DNA from: Drosophila persimilis | Lineage: Eukaryota; Arthropoda; Insecta; Diptera; Drosophilidae | DNA: 64,000 nucleotides | Direction: 5' to 3' | NCBI RefSeq assembly: GCF_003286085.1 | Contig: NW_020825321.1 | Coordinates: forward strand, 186,001-250,000 | Shown: piece after piece, positions 10,246 through 20,614 of the stretch | Position numbering within the stretch: position 1 is the first letter of the stretch | How the letters are laid out: each line of letters starts with the position of its first letter | Notes under the pieces: generated by a model | What the model saw: only the letters and a program-made list of their open reading frames with translations | Databases searched by the model: none | What the model was told of the DNA's origin: nothing | Translations under genes and position numbers: made by a program

Positions 10246-11202
10246 ATGGCGTTACCACCACTATCATTGAGCGAAATCCACTTGAACCAGGCACTGCTGT
10301 CGATCAGACAAATACCTGCCTATGACGGTTCATCTGGACAGCTAAGCTCATTTATCAAACGAATCGAATATGTATGCGGATTATATCCAACTGAAGATCT
10401 TCGCCAACAAAGGATCCTATTTGGAGCGACCGAGATCCAACTGTCAGGAGAGGCACAACGCATATCGCAAATGATACAACCCAACACGTGGCTCGAACTG
10501 AAGACGGCGCTGATCAACGAGTTCAAAAATCACACACCATATGAAGAACTCTTACGACAACTATACACCACCAGATTCAACGGCAGTCTTCGTAAGTTTA
10601 TAGAAGAATTAGAGATAAAAGCATTATTAATAAACAATAAGCTAAACTTAGAAAACATACCAGAAAATAATGTCATTTATAAAAACGCTTTGAACAACAC
10701 AATTAAAGATTTCATTACTCGAAAACTTCCTGACAGAATGTTCATGACCTTAGCAAGAAAAGATATTACCACATTGTCTAATCTTAAGAAGGCAGCACAA
10801 GAAGAAGGATTGTACGAAGCTAGTACAACAGATTCAGGTACAAATAAAGATCAATCGAAATCGTCTCAATCAAATCGAATGAATGTTGGAAACTATTATC
10901 CAAATTATAACACTACTAACTATCACAATCAAACTCAGAGTTCATCTGGAACAGGTCAGACTAATCGAACAAATCAAAATCAAAATTCCCAAAATCCTGG
11001 ATTATGCAATGAGTTCAAAAATTCCTTGAATTAAGGTAGGGCTCAGAATCCATTCAATCAGCAAATATCTCAAAACCAAGCTAGTGGGAGTGGACCCAAC
11101 CAACCTACTAAAAGAGGGAGGGAGAGCCAGAGTGGCCAAACGAAGATGGACGTAAATTTTCATCAAGCCGCCTCGGAAGAAACCGAGGAGGACGCTATAT
11201 AA
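10246..11202 (+). pseudogene. gag: errantivirus gag with one premature stop
   Basis: The ATG at 10246 opens a frame of 262 codons to TAA at 11032-11034. The same frame then continues cleanly to a second TAA at 11200-11202, so the first stop is a single nonsense change in an otherwise ~318-codon gag. The N-terminal two thirds is alpha-helical capsid-like; the C-terminal part is Asn/Gln/Ser-rich. As in other errantiviruses there is no CCHC knuckle. Its last ~90 bases overlap pol, with a slippery heptamer at 11154-11160. The product would form the particle core. Confidence 0.8.
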
Positions 11203-14200
11203 ACATTACCATTAATAAAAGAATATTAAGGTGTATCGCTGACTCGGGATCATCGATCAACATCATGAAAGAAAATTATACAGATTCCGAGAAAAAAGAC
11301 GATAACCTTACGGTCCATACCATCAATGGACCTGTCCGTTTAACTAAGAGTATAATGAGGAATGCGAACAAAACATGTCCGTCCGAACAAAAGTTCTACA
11401 TACATAACTTTTCCGAAAATTATGATATTTTATTAGGAAGAGAATACTTGATGGCAAGTAAAGCCGTCATCGATTACAGAAATGACACTGTAACACTAGG
11501 AGCTAGGTCGTACCCAATCATTCAGAATGGAGAAGCTATTGAAGCCGGCAAGACCGCACAGAAGTGCACTGATCCCTCTACAAAAGAAGAGAAGATCGCA
11601 CCTAAGTGCCTTGACCCATCTCCAGAGGGAGATCAATACTTCGCTTCCGCTCTAGACAGTGAATTAAGGGAATGTATTCAATTAAGATTCGAACACTTAA
11701 ACGACGAAGAGAGGGAAGAGTTAAAGAAGGTCTTATATGAGTTTAAGGATGTGCAGTACAGAGAAGGTGACAATTTGACTTTCACAAATACAATCAAGCA
11801 CGAGATCAAAACTCAACATGAAGACCCGGTCTACAGACGACCATACAAATATGCCCAGATACATGATCAGGAGGTAAACCAGCAAATCAAAGATATGATC
11901 AGGCAGGGAATAATTCGAAAGTCGAATTCTCCTTACTGCTCGCCCATATCTATGATTCCGAAGAAGATAGATGCTTCAGGAAAGCAAAAATATCGAATGG
12001 TAGTAGACTATAGAAGTCTAAATGAAATAACAGTTAAGGACAAATTCCCAACTCCAAGAATGGATGAAATCCTAGACAAACTAGGTAAATGTCAGTATTT
12101 TACGACAATCGATTTAGCAAAAGGTTTCCATCAAATACCCATGGAACCTAGCTCAATCCCCAAAACTGCGTTCTGCACTAAGCATGGACATTACGAGTTC
12201 ACTCGTATGCCCTTTGGGCTAACCACTGCCCCAGCTACCTTCCAAAGATGTATGAACAATCTGCTAGAAGAGTTAATCTTCAAAGATTGCTTTGTATACT
12301 TAGATGACATCATTATATTTTCCACTTCATTGGAAGAACACTTGTTGTCACTAAGGAGAGTATTTGGAAAGTTGAGAGACGCCAACTTGAAGCTACAAAT
12401 GGATAAATGTGAATTCATGAAAAAGGAAACTGAATTCCTAGGTCATGTAGTTACTACTGAAGGAATAGTACCAAATCCAGGCAAAATCTCTGCCATTGTC
12501 AAATTTCCAATACCAGAAACGACTAAACAAATAAAGTCATTCTTAGGTCTGTGCGGGTTCTACAGGAAATTCATTCCTAATTTTGCAAACATAGCAAAAC
12601 CCATGACACTCAAACTAAAGAAAGGAGCTGTCATAGACCCCAAGGAAGAAAAGTACGTCGAGGTATTTGAGAGACTAAAAGTACTCATCACCTCAGACCC
12701 TATCCTTGCGTTCCCAGACTTTGACAAAATGTTCACGGTAACAACCGACGCTAGTAACATAGCATTGGGAGCGGTTTTGTCACAAGAATGCAAACCGATC
12801 TGCTATGCTAGCAGAACCCTAAATGAACATGAAATAAACTATTCAGCCATCGAAAAGGAATTATTAGCGATCGTATGGGCAACCAAGTATTTCCGTTCAT
12901 ACCTGTTCGGTAGAACATTCGAGATACAAAGCGATCATAAACCCCTGATTTGGTTGAACAACCTCAAGGAGCCAAACATGAAATTACAAAGGTGGAAAAT
13001 AAAACTGAATGAGTTTGATTTTAAAATGAAATATCTACCAGGCAAAGAAAATCATGTAGCTGATGCCTTATCAAGGGTAAATATTAATGAAAATCTCCTT
13101 GGAGAAGCTTCCAAGAGCGTTGGTGCAACTGTACATAGCGCACAGGAAGACAATCTAAATCACATTGATATCACGGAAAGACCAATTAACTATTACAATC
13201 GGCAAATTGAGCTAATAAAAGGCAATGAAGATAAGGTAGAAACAATTCATTATTTTCACAAGCTAATCATCAAGATCACGTATAAGGAAATGACTAACAC
13301 CTTAGCGAAGGATATAATAAAGGAATATCTATGCACCAAAAAGAGCGCATTATATTTCCATAACGAAATAGATTTTCCTCCATTCCAAAAAGCCTATTTA
13401 GAAATCATTAATTCTAACAATATAACCAAAGCTATTAAATCAAGCACGAAACTCCTAGATATTCAGAATTACGCTGAATTTAAAGAAACCATATTAAAGA
13501 ATCATAAAGGCTTACTCCATCCAGGGATAGAGAAAACCGTCAATTGGTTTAGGGGAAAATACTATTACCCGGATTATCCAAAACTAATCCAAAACATCAT
13601 AAACGAATGTCCTACTTGTAATATTGCCAAAACAGAGCATAGAAATACGAAGTTGGCATTCGAAACTACACCGGAAATACTGAACATCAGAGGGAAATAC
13701 GTCATGGATTTCTATATGGTTGGTAACCAACAGTTCCTATCATGTATTGACGTATACTCGAAGTTTGCCACTCTTGTAGAAGTAAAAAGTCGTGACTGGT
13801 TAGAAGCAAAAAGAGCCATCATGAAAGTTTTTAACGAGATGGGCAAACCAATTGAAATCAAAGCTGATAAAGATTCAGCTTTTATGTGCACAGCATTGCA
13901 AGCATGGCTGAATGCGGAAAACGTCAAAATAGAGATCTCTTCCAGCAAAAATGGAATATCTGACGTAGAAAGATTTCATAAAACAGTAAATGAAAAATTA
14001 AGAATAATATCTAGCGAGGATAACCCAGAAGATAGATTCAAGAAGTTTGAATTAATTCTTTATACTTATAATCATAAAACCAAACATAATACCACAAATA
14101 GGACACCAGCTGATATATTCATTTATGCAGGCTCACCTGATTATGACACACAACTAAATAAAGTGAATAAAATACCTCAATTAAATAAAAACCGCATAGA

Positions 14201-14444
14201 GTATGAAGTAGATACCCGCTATAAACTATCACCTCTAGTTAAGTCTAAGGTAACAAATCCTTTCAAAAGGACGGGTGAAATTAGACAGGTAGACGAAAAA
14301 CATTATGAAGAAAAGAATAGGGGTAGGAAAATAACTCATTATAAATCAAAATTCAAGAAAAAGAAGAAATCTAATAGAAGCAAATATAATAATTCCAGAG
14401 AAACCGAGGAAGTTAATGGAATCGGCGAACTTCAACACAATTAA
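11112..14444 (+). CDS. pol: errantivirus Pol: protease, RT, RNaseH, integrase
   Basis: The frame is open from 11112; the first ATG is 11265, but the protease catalytic ADSGSS motif lies upstream of it (about 11235-11252), so Pol must come from gag by -1 frameshift. Domains in order: protease; RT (about 11850-12480) with VDYRSLN, MPFGLTTAPATFQ and YLDD at 12297-12308; RNaseH (about 12735-13080) starting at TTDAS; HHCC (about 13505-13620); integrase core with D near 13705 (VMDFYM), D near 13865 (KADKDSA) and E near 13965 (DVERFH). About 1,100 residues with no stops is full length for this clade. The C-terminus is Lys/Arg-rich and overlaps the env start by 29 bases. Confidence 0.9.
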   Translation, partial: KREGEPEWPNEDGRKFSSSRLGRNRGGRYINITINKRILRCIADSGSSINIMKENYTDSEKKDDNLTVHTINGPVRLTKSIMRNANKTCPSEQKFYIHNFSENYDILLGREYLMASKAVIDYRNDTVTLGARSYPIIQNGEAIEAGKTAQKCTDPSTKEEKIAPKCLDPSPEGDQYFASALDSELRECIQLRFEHLNDEEREELKKVLYEFKDVQYREGDNLTFTNTIKHEIKTQHEDPVYRRPYKYAQIHDQEVNQQIKDMIRQGIIRKSNSPYCSPISMIPKKIDASGKQKYRMVVDYRSLNEITVKDKFPTPRMDEILDKLGKCQYFTTIDLAKGFHQIPMEPSSIPKTAFCTKHGHYEFTRMPFGLTTAPATFQRCMNNLLEELIFKDCFVYLDDIIIFSTSLEEHLLSLRRVFGKLRDANLKLQMDKCEFMKKETEFLGHVVTTEGIVPNPGKISAIVKFPIPETTKQIKSFLGLCGFYRKFIPNFANIAKPMTLKLKKGAVIDPKEEKYVEVFERLKVLITSDPILAFPDFDKMFTVTTDASNIALGAVLSQECKPICYASRTLNEHEINYSAIEKELLAIVWATKYFRSYLFGRTFEIQSDHKPLIWLNNLKEPNMKLQRWKIKLNEFDFKMKYLPGKENHVADALSRVNINENLLGEASKSVGATVHSAQEDNLNHIDITERPINYYNRQIELIKGNEDKVETIHYFHKLIIKITYKEMTNTLAKDIIKEYLCTKKSALYFHNEIDFPPFQKAYLEIINSNNITKAIKSSTKLLDIQNYAEFKETILKNHKGLLHPGIEKTVNWFRGKYYYPDYPKLIQNIINECPTCNIAKTEHRNTKLAFETTPEILNIRGKYVMDFYMVGNQQFLSCIDVYSKFATLVEVKSRDWLEAKRAIMKVFNEMGKPIEIKADKDSAFMCTALQAWLNAENVKIEISSSKNGISDVERFHKTVNEKLRIISSEDNPEDRFKKFELILYTYNHKTKHNTTNRTPADIFIYAGSPDYDTQLNKVNKIPQLNKNRIEYEVDTRYKLSPLVKSKVTNPFKRTGEIRQVDEKHYEEKNRGRKITHYKSKFKKKKKSNRSKYNNSRETEEVNGIGELQHN
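11154..11160 (+). promoter_or_regulatory. candidate -1 ribosomal frameshift site (A AAT TTT)
   Basis: The heptamer AAATTTT fits X XXY YYZ with zero-frame codons AAT TTT in gag. Slippage of -1 enters the pol frame, which is open from 11112. The gag/pol overlap is about 91 nt (11112-11202). No pseudoknot was assessed. Confidence 0.55.
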
Positions 14445-15831
14445 AATCCTCATCTTCCTCATAATTACCATCGTAATGGCACAGGGCCAAAACATAGAAA
14501 TAAATCCTATAAAATCCCAAAACGGATATATGATATTCAAAACTGGATTGATTAACATACCTATCAATTACGAATACCATTATCTAACTGTTAATGTAAC
14601 TAAAACCGAAGAACTATACCAAAATTTGTTAATGCAAGCCACTAAATTTCAGGACATAATACAAATAAAATATCTAGTAGACAAATTGCAAAGAGAAATG
14701 AACGGGCTAAAAATAACCAAAAGAAATAAAAGAGGCCTAATCAATATAGTAGGAACAGCCTACAAATATCTCTTTGGAACACTAGATCAGGAAGATAAAG
14801 TCGATTTGGAACAAAAAATAGAAAATTTAGCCAGCCATAGCATTCAAATGAATGAACTAAATTTGGTAATAGATGCAGTTAATAGCGGAATAAACGTTAT
14901 AAACAAACTAAATGAAGAAAAAGACAGGAATCAACAAATAGAAATTTTGATATTCAATCTACAACATTTCACAGAATATATCGAAGATATAGAACTAGGT
15001 ATGCAATTAAGTAGGCTCGGTATATTTAATCCAAAATTATTAAAACAAGACTACCTGGAACAACTAAATTCTGAGAAAATACTAAATATAAAAACCTCCA
15101 CATGGCTAAAATCCGATACCAACGAAATTCTAATAATTTCCAACATTCCCAAAGACATTACAAAAGTACCAATCTATAAAATCGTTCCGTATCCAGACGA
15201 ATTAAATAACATGTTAACAGATATGACATACGACAAGTACTACATAAAAAATGAACAAGTATTTGTTAAAGAAACTAGATTGAAAACCAATGACAATTGT
15301 ATAAAAGGAATTTTAATGCAAACTCCCACTAAATGTCCATATTCCAAAACTTTTCAAAACTTTCAAATAAACTTTATTGAACCCAATATACTAATCACAT
15401 GGAATCTTCCAAAAACAACGCTAAAGCAGAATTGTGTAAACCAAGAAATCATAGCGGAAGAAAATACCATTATAAAAATCTACAACTGTTCAATGCAATT
15501 AAATGAATTTACAATATCAAACACAATGTTAGATTTTGCCCAGAATGTTTATGTCAACAACAACATAACTAAAATAAAACCACTGTCGTATGTCCAAACT
15601 AATGAAATAATTATGCAATACACCAAATATAGTAACCTATTACAAATAAGTCTACTAATTTCATTTGTCATAATTATATTAGTACTACTAAGTTATGTAG
15701 CTGTTAAATTTAAGAAAACTTCTAAAAGAGTCACGGTTAAATGTCTTAACCCTATAATAGAAGCAGAAGAGGAACCAACCTCAGCCACCGCACTTGACAT
15801 CCCGTCACTATACCCGAGGGTAATCGCCTAG
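14416..15831 (+). CDS. env: errantivirus envelope-like glycoprotein (baculovirus F type)
   Basis: 471 codons starting with an ATG inside the pol end (29-nt overlap, different frame). Visible features are a hydrophobic signal at residues ~9-22; a basic furin-like site RNKRG near residue 102-106 followed by a glycine-containing hydrophobic stretch in fusion-peptide position; coiled-coil-like segments behind it; several N-x-S/T sites; and a membrane anchor at about residues 408-432 with a short cytoplasmic tail. This matches the F-protein-like Env of insect errantiviruses. In that group env is translated from a spliced mRNA; splice sites were not resolved here. The frame is uninterrupted. Confidence 0.85.
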   Translation: MESANFNTIKILIFLIITIVMAQGQNIEINPIKSQNGYMIFKTGLINIPINYEYHYLTVNVTKTEELYQNLLMQATKFQDIIQIKYLVDKLQREMNGLKITKRNKRGLINIVGTAYKYLFGTLDQEDKVDLEQKIENLASHSIQMNELNLVIDAVNSGINVINKLNEEKDRNQQIEILIFNLQHFTEYIEDIELGMQLSRLGIFNPKLLKQDYLEQLNSEKILNIKTSTWLKSDTNEILIISNIPKDITKVPIYKIVPYPDELNNMLTDMTYDKYYIKNEQVFVKETRLKTNDNCIKGILMQTPTKCPYSKTFQNFQINFIEPNILITWNLPKTTLKQNCVNQEIIAEENTIIKIYNCSMQLNEFTISNTMLDFAQNVYVNNNITKIKPLSYVQTNEIIMQYTKYSNLLQISLLISFVIIILVLLSYVAVKFKKTSKRVTVKCLNPIIEAEEEPTSATALDIPSLYPRVIA

Positions 15832-15851
15832 GGACAGGCTAATAACAAACG

Positions 15852-15858
15852 TTGGGGG
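15852..15858 (+). promoter_or_regulatory. polypurine tract of the errantivirus
   Basis: TTGGGGG lies immediately before AGTGACATAT of the 3' LTR. It is short and G-rich, as expected for the plus-strand primer. Confidence 0.55.
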
Positions 15859-16453
15859 AGTGACATATCAATAATTCCCCACATCCCATACACATTATGT
15901 TTATGTACAATTCATCCACCCCATCCACACAAGTAACAGGACCCCACTCAAGAATCAATAACTGTTTCTTCCCATACTCCAAGCTAGGGCCCCCCATAAT
16001 ATAAACAATGGACCACATTGTTTCATCAACATTAGAATCACGCCACTCTCGAGAAATCGATTCTTTAGAATCACGCCACTCATGAGGACCAATCAAAGCT
16101 AGACATAAAACCAAGGAGTATCACATTCCTAGCTCCGTCATGTAATACGACACCGATCGCCAGCAGTGGATGCCTTTCATCAAAGCCGACGCATCCCCAA
16201 ATATCGATCCAGGCACGTACGCCACCGATACGAAGATGCAGCCGAGGAAAGCAACGCCCGAAGCCAGAGTCGGGAGTTCCAAGAGAAGGGCTCATGGAAA
16301 CTAGCCAGCAGCAGAGAGATCAGTTCCGTTTGAGACAAGCAGACCGAAAGTCAAGTCGGGGAATTCATTTAAATCTTGTGACATAAAGATATTTAAGTTG
16401 TAAAATAAAAGTCTTTGTTAAAAAACTTAAAATCGAGTTGCGGATATTTAACT
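15859..16453 (+). repeat. 3' LTR, errantivirus
   Basis: Same sequence as 9374-9970 with a few substitutions, ending GCGGATATTTAACT followed by ATAT. This end is the canonical form for the clade; compare the LTR remnant ending at 27865. Confidence 0.88.
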
Positions 16454-17894
16454 ATATATATGATGATCCAGTGAACCTCCTAGTAGCCTTCGCAAGAAAT
16501 GTAAAAGATCGTTGTGTTTCGTGGTATACATATATATGTCCCTGTTTATTTGGTTCGGGGGTCGCGCGGTAGATCGGCCGTTTGAATCGGGGGTGGAAAC
16601 GTAACTAACCCTAAGTCTTATGCTCTAAGCTTAATGCTGCGGTGAGTCTTGGATCGAAAAATCTCCCGAGCACCCCTCCGAGCGCGCGAGGGCGAGTATG
16701 GTTTTTTCATTTTTTGAGTATGGTAATTTTTTTTTTGGTTACTTCTGAGCCCTGCTATTCCTATGTAACTTTTGTTAGCTCTGCGTCACAGTCCTGCCTC
16801 GATAGCCGTGAGCGTAAAAGTTCCCAAAACCTTAATTATTTTGCTGGTTGAAAAATAAAACTTAATAATAGTACAAAAAAAAAATCGAGGAAAAAAACAA
16901 ACAAAACCCAAACCTTTCGAATTCTTGCCCCCCTTTTTACCAATTCCCCTCCGACATGTGCACACATTAACATTGTTTCCACAGCTCCACAGCGACAGGC
17001 GCCTTTCAGCGAGGGACCACTGTGCTGAAGCTGTAAGAGACCCAATTTCCATTTTGCATTTCATGCATTTACCTAATGCATTGAAACGTAACCGACAAAA
17101 GCACTTACCAAAAAAAAAAAAAAACAAAACCATTAAAAACGTTTTAATTTAATTTCGTTTTGGATTTTCATTGCGGATCGTTGGTCTGACGTCCGATGCT
17201 TTCCAGAACTTTTTCTGATTTTGATTTTTCTATATACACATATTAATTTCCTCATTTCTAATATCCTATATTATATTCATATACCCTATCGTTTATATAT
17301 ACAGATATATGTATAACTCTCTTTATCCTGTAGGATTAAGCCCCATTTTTTTCAATTCCATTCATTTTTCTGCTCTCGTTGATTTGCCTACTGGTAGTAA
17401 CTAAATACTTGTGTTATTTTCGGTAGGGAAACTGTGTGTTGAGACAACGAGCTTTTTCGCTGACTATGATTGTTCAATAATTTCACGAATTAATAATTTC
17501 CGAAACGTTATAAATTTTATTATAGTTATTTTGTGTGTTGAGGGTGGCCGAAGATGCCAGAGCCTCTTTACAATAGTATCAGAGTGATACACTTGGATGA
17601 GGCAAGCGAGCCGATCTCGAGCCAAAGTAATAGATTGGGGACAAAAAAGGTCTGTTCTCCAACTATATCAAGCGGTAACTACTAGAGCAGGCGCAACTGC
17701 TGACGGCTTAGCGACGGCATAGGAAAGAAAAGATAACAAGAGCGAGCATAGATAAAGACTAGATGATTAAATGAAAGCATGTTGCTGAGCGAGCATAGAT
17801 AAAGCTACGCTTACGTTACGTTAGTTTAGTATAATGACCAAAATGGAAAGAAAGTGAATTGATAGGCAATAGAACGATGGTACAAAATTTACAC
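16454..17894. other. no gene seen; AT-rich flank, possibly part of a Helitron
   Basis: It contains homopolymer A/T tracts (for example 16880-16890 and 17110-17122) and a repeated GAGCGAGCATAGATAAAG near 17741 and 17790. The right part may be the body of the non-autonomous Helitron ending at 17925; its 5' end was not found. Short ORFs here look random. Confidence 0.45.
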
Positions 17895-17925
17895 TCGGGC
17901 TTCGCCCGAACACTGTGTTTGCTAG
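17895..17925 (+). mobile_element. Helitron-type 3' terminus
   Basis: A perfect 6-bp-stem hairpin TCGGGCTTCGCCCGA (17895-17909) is followed 12 nt later by CTAG (17922-17925) and then T. A subterminal hairpin plus CTRR inserted before T is the diagnostic 3' end of Helitrons. No Rep/helicase is present, so a non-autonomous copy is likely. Confidence 0.65.
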
Positions 17926-18688
17926 TTTTTTGATTATGTAGCAAAATGTCTAGTTTTAAGTACCGAGAAATATATTGAATTTTGTTAGTAATGAAAATGG
18001 AATAGACTTCTAATTTTCTAGTGACTTGGTGAGAATTATAGGAATTTCCAGAACCTTCTCACAACTGGAAATCATGGAAGGGTGGGGTACAGAATCGTAT
18101 GGGTCGACTATCAGCTCAAGACCTCACGCCAGCGATATTTTTGGAACACACAGACGAAATCCCCTAGTATATTCGGGTACGCCCTAGGTATGATTGTACC
18201 GTTTCGTTTTCGTTTATGCTCGGAATAGACATATTGTGGTTTTCGGAGTTTGCTCCCTGTAGAGTCTCGTGATTCTGAATTTTTAAAGTTTATGTATTAG
18301 GAGTCGAGACGCTTTCAAACGAATTGTTTGTATCAATACAAACAACTGTCCCTAGTTTCAAGATTCTAGCAACTGAAAACGCAGGATAGTAGAGATAATA
18401 TCTATCCGATTGCCGAATATGGATTAGATAGGATCATTATTATAGCGAGAAGGGAAAAAAGATATTTGTGATGATACTTATTCTATCTCTCTCACACACA
18501 CTCTTCATCTTGTAGTTTCTATCACTCTTATATACTCTTCATATTTTCTTTATTAAGTGTTTATTCAAGTGAATGTTCCTTAAAAATTTATTTTCTATAG
18601 AAGAGTTTCAGTAATAAATACAACAAAATTGGATTTTCATTTAAAAACAAATTTTTTTTTTGTTTTTTAACTATTGTTTTGTCTACAG
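17926..18688. other. no gene seen; weak DINE-1 similarity
   Basis: Around 18385-18450 the wording TATCCGATTGCCGAATATGG followed by GGATCATTATTATAGC resembles part of the DINE-1 copy at 40930-40990, suggesting an old fragment. A polypyrimidine tract leads to the splice acceptor at 18688. Confidence 0.4.
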
Positions 18689-18853
18689 TACTAAGAAGAC
18701 CTATGGTATTGATGTATGTGAAAACTATTCCAACACTTCTTCAGAACTCCCAATAACTGTTCCACCGCGCATTAAAAAAAAAGCATTGTCGTCACAGTAT
18801 ACAGTTCCTAATCAGACCGCACCATTGCCTCCACCTCGTAAAATAAATAACAG
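18689..18853 (+). CDS. putative host-gene internal exon (proline-rich)
   Basis: The exon is bounded by a strong acceptor (T-rich tract then CTACAG, ending at 18688) and a donor CAG|GTATGT at 18854. It is 165 nt, with phase 2 at both ends (one base completing the incoming codon), so it is frame-neutral. It encodes a Thr/Pro-rich piece with PPRIKKK and LPPPRK motifs, possibly SH3-binding-like. A consensus 52-nt intron (18854-18905, with a CTGAT branch-like site and TCGTAG acceptor) follows. I do not recognise the gene. The next piece (from 18906) reads about 17 codons to a TGA at 18956-18958, so it could be a short alternative terminal exon. Confidence 0.45.
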
Positions 18854-19057
18854 GTATGTTTATTTTTACTGATGCATTTTAAAATTTGATTGCTTATTAT
18901 CGTAGTTACGAAAAACTGCATAACGTGGCATACTCAATTCTCTTTCCATTAAAATGAATAAGATTCTTTATTACTTATCTTTTTTTATTTAATAAGTAAC
19001 AAAGTACATTATAGCTTTATTTGCACCTCTATTGACCAAAAAAGTTTTTTTTTATAG

Positions 19058-19309
19058 TATGAAATGACGCTGGATTGGCTTGGGCATTCACAAATATTCA
19101 AGTCGTTTATTCTTCAAATTTCTCCAATTTCCTTTAAAGTTCATCACAATTACCTAATACAAACTGTAAATAAAAAATTTTTTCGGGAGAATGGAACTAA
19201 GAGTCTGCCCGACTTGGGTCGCCTTTATAAAGAAAAACCCCAAAGCATTGCTTCGCTTCGGCCTCTTATTCCATATGCTCATTCCGCATCAGCGGCGCCA
19301 GTGTTGCGA
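19058..19309 (+). CDS. putative host-gene exon (unidentified)
   Basis: An acceptor-like tract TTTTTTTTTATAG ends at 19057 and a donor CGA|GTAAGT lies at 19310. The 252-nt frame (84 codons) is open and phase 0 at both ends, which is what a real cassette exon would show. The C-terminal half (SLPDLGRLY, SIASLRPLIPYAHS) looks protein-like; the N-terminal half is more dubious and the true acceptor may lie further right. The preceding exon leaves in phase 2, so a missing exon or decay separates them. Unidentified. Confidence 0.35.
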
Positions 19310-19814
19310 GTAAGTTGTTAGTAAATTCGAACTGATTTTATTTTTTAAACTTATTAACCTTATATTTAAAACTATAAGAGAATTACAAACTAAGATCTGT
19401 AGTGAGCGCTTGTCGAAAGTCTAGGCATATTTTCGTTCAAAGTATGCACTATCCTTTTTGATAATACAGTCGGACTTCCATATAGGGAATCTTAATGGAC
19501 CCAAAAAAGTTCGTTATATTTTATTTTGCCCTAAAACAATTCGAAATTTGTTTTTTGCGCAGATTTTTCTACTTTTCCTTTTCAACAAAAACTTCAAGGA
19601 CCTTAAGGGAAGAAAATACTTTTTAAGGTACATTATTTCTCATCTCTACAAAGATACGCAGTACTTCAACTGCTTTTGCTCTACTGAAATGCAATTGCTA
19701 TTCGACATTTTGCTTGCAATCAATCTCAACATCAACTTAAAACTGAGAACTATTGCAAACATACATATGTGACCAGTGCAGAACTTATGTTAGCCGGTTG
19801 TTATCTTCCCATTT
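19310..19814. other. no gene seen
   Basis: AT-rich DNA downstream of the putative exon donor. Could be intronic; no element ends recognised. Confidence 0.4.
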
Positions 19815-20210
19815 ATAGTTCGGGATTTCCTCAAATACATTTATATAGCCGATATTCAAAACGAGTATAGGCGCATATTAGATTTAAGGGGAAAATTTAT
19901 GTGTGTAACACTCAAAAGGAAGCCCAAAAAGTCGAGTTTCACGCCTAGTTCTCAGAGACTATAAGATTTACAGCAACGACATTTTGTATCCAGGTTCCTG
20001 TGGTATCACACTGAATCAAGTTTGTTTCAAAATTTTTTCGACGTCCCCTTTTGAACCCAAGAAAAGACGGAAATAAGTGGCATCCACCATTTTGAAGATA
20101 CGAGGATATAATCGATTTAATATTATACCCAGAAGAAAAATCAACAATCAAACATATGTATCATAGAGTTGCGGCCGTAGCAGCGACTCACAACGTCCCC
20201 CAAACCAACT
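19815..20210 (+). mobile_element. diverged DINE-1-like element
   Basis: It starts near a degenerate ATATAGCCGATATTCAAAAC and ends with GTTGCGGCCGTAGCAGCGAC followed by TCACAACGTCCCCC, the same terminal wording as the better copies at 20725, 40358 and 43897. The interior shares the CTCAGAGACTATAAGA and AGTGGCATCCACCA stretches. The GTCC microsatellite core is missing. Confidence 0.65.
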
Positions 20211-20449
20211 AAACTCAATAACCTGCCAATCAACTCGCGGAAAGACGCTCTGGGTACGCATGAGTACTTGTGCTCGTTTCGCCTATGAATTATCAATTCG
20301 AGCTATAGATAGTAATAAAAATTAATTAAATATAAAGTCTTTGACAAACAAATGCCAATGTGTAACAAAACAAGCTCTCTAAGCTTTAAACAACAAATTA
20401 GCCAAATACAAACGACAACTGTCGTTACTAAGAAACACCGTCGACTTCT
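20211..20449. other. no gene seen
   Basis: Short AT-rich interval between a DINE-1 copy and an antisense coding-like fragment. Confidence 0.4.
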
Positions 20450-20614
20450 CTATAGCTTGCCTTGCTGCCACCCTGCATCCTCACATTTGGGCGGCGGCCC
20501 ACCATTTTCCTCCAGCTCCTTCAGGAATCGGTCCTGGAGCTCGATCTCCAACAGATGCCACTTGTCCCAAGAGACATGCCCACCCTCGGCGTCCTGGATA
20601 GGGGACGGTTGTCT
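20450..20614 (-). CDS. putative host-gene terminal exon, antisense
   Basis: On the minus strand a textbook acceptor (GTTGATTTTTCAG, immediately right of 20614) opens a 54-codon frame ending in TAG (20450-20452). The exon is clearly GC-richer than its flanks and encodes a charged, helix-prone peptide (WDKWHLLEIELQDRFLKELE), unlike random sequence. A donor-like GTACTTT 58 nt upstream would give a normal Drosophila intron length, but its phase creates a stop, so the upstream exon is unresolved. No family recognised. It could be a gene-end remnant or captured gene piece. Confidence 0.4.
   Translation of the reverse strand, partial: RQPSPIQDAEGGHVSWDKWHLLEIELQDRFLKELEENGGPPPKCEDAGWQQGKL

Larger units (their letters stand above)
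9370..16457 (+). mobile_element. 17.6/297-clade errantivirus, nearly full length
   Basis: Two LTRs of ~596 bp (9374-9970 and 15859-16453) flank gag, pol and env. The element is bordered by the 4-bp duplication ATAT (9370-9373 and 16454-16457), the target preferred by 17.6/297 elements. The LTRs start AGTGACATAT and end TTAACT. Visible LTR differences are few, so the insertion looks fairly young, yet gag carries a nonsense codon and no standard primer-binding site follows the 5' LTR. The pol and env frames are open. Confidence 0.9.

Noticed and set aside
16786-17152. Overlapping short frames on both strands
   Set aside because: Driven by A/T homopolymers (poly-Phe and poly-Lys stretches); no domain or splice context.
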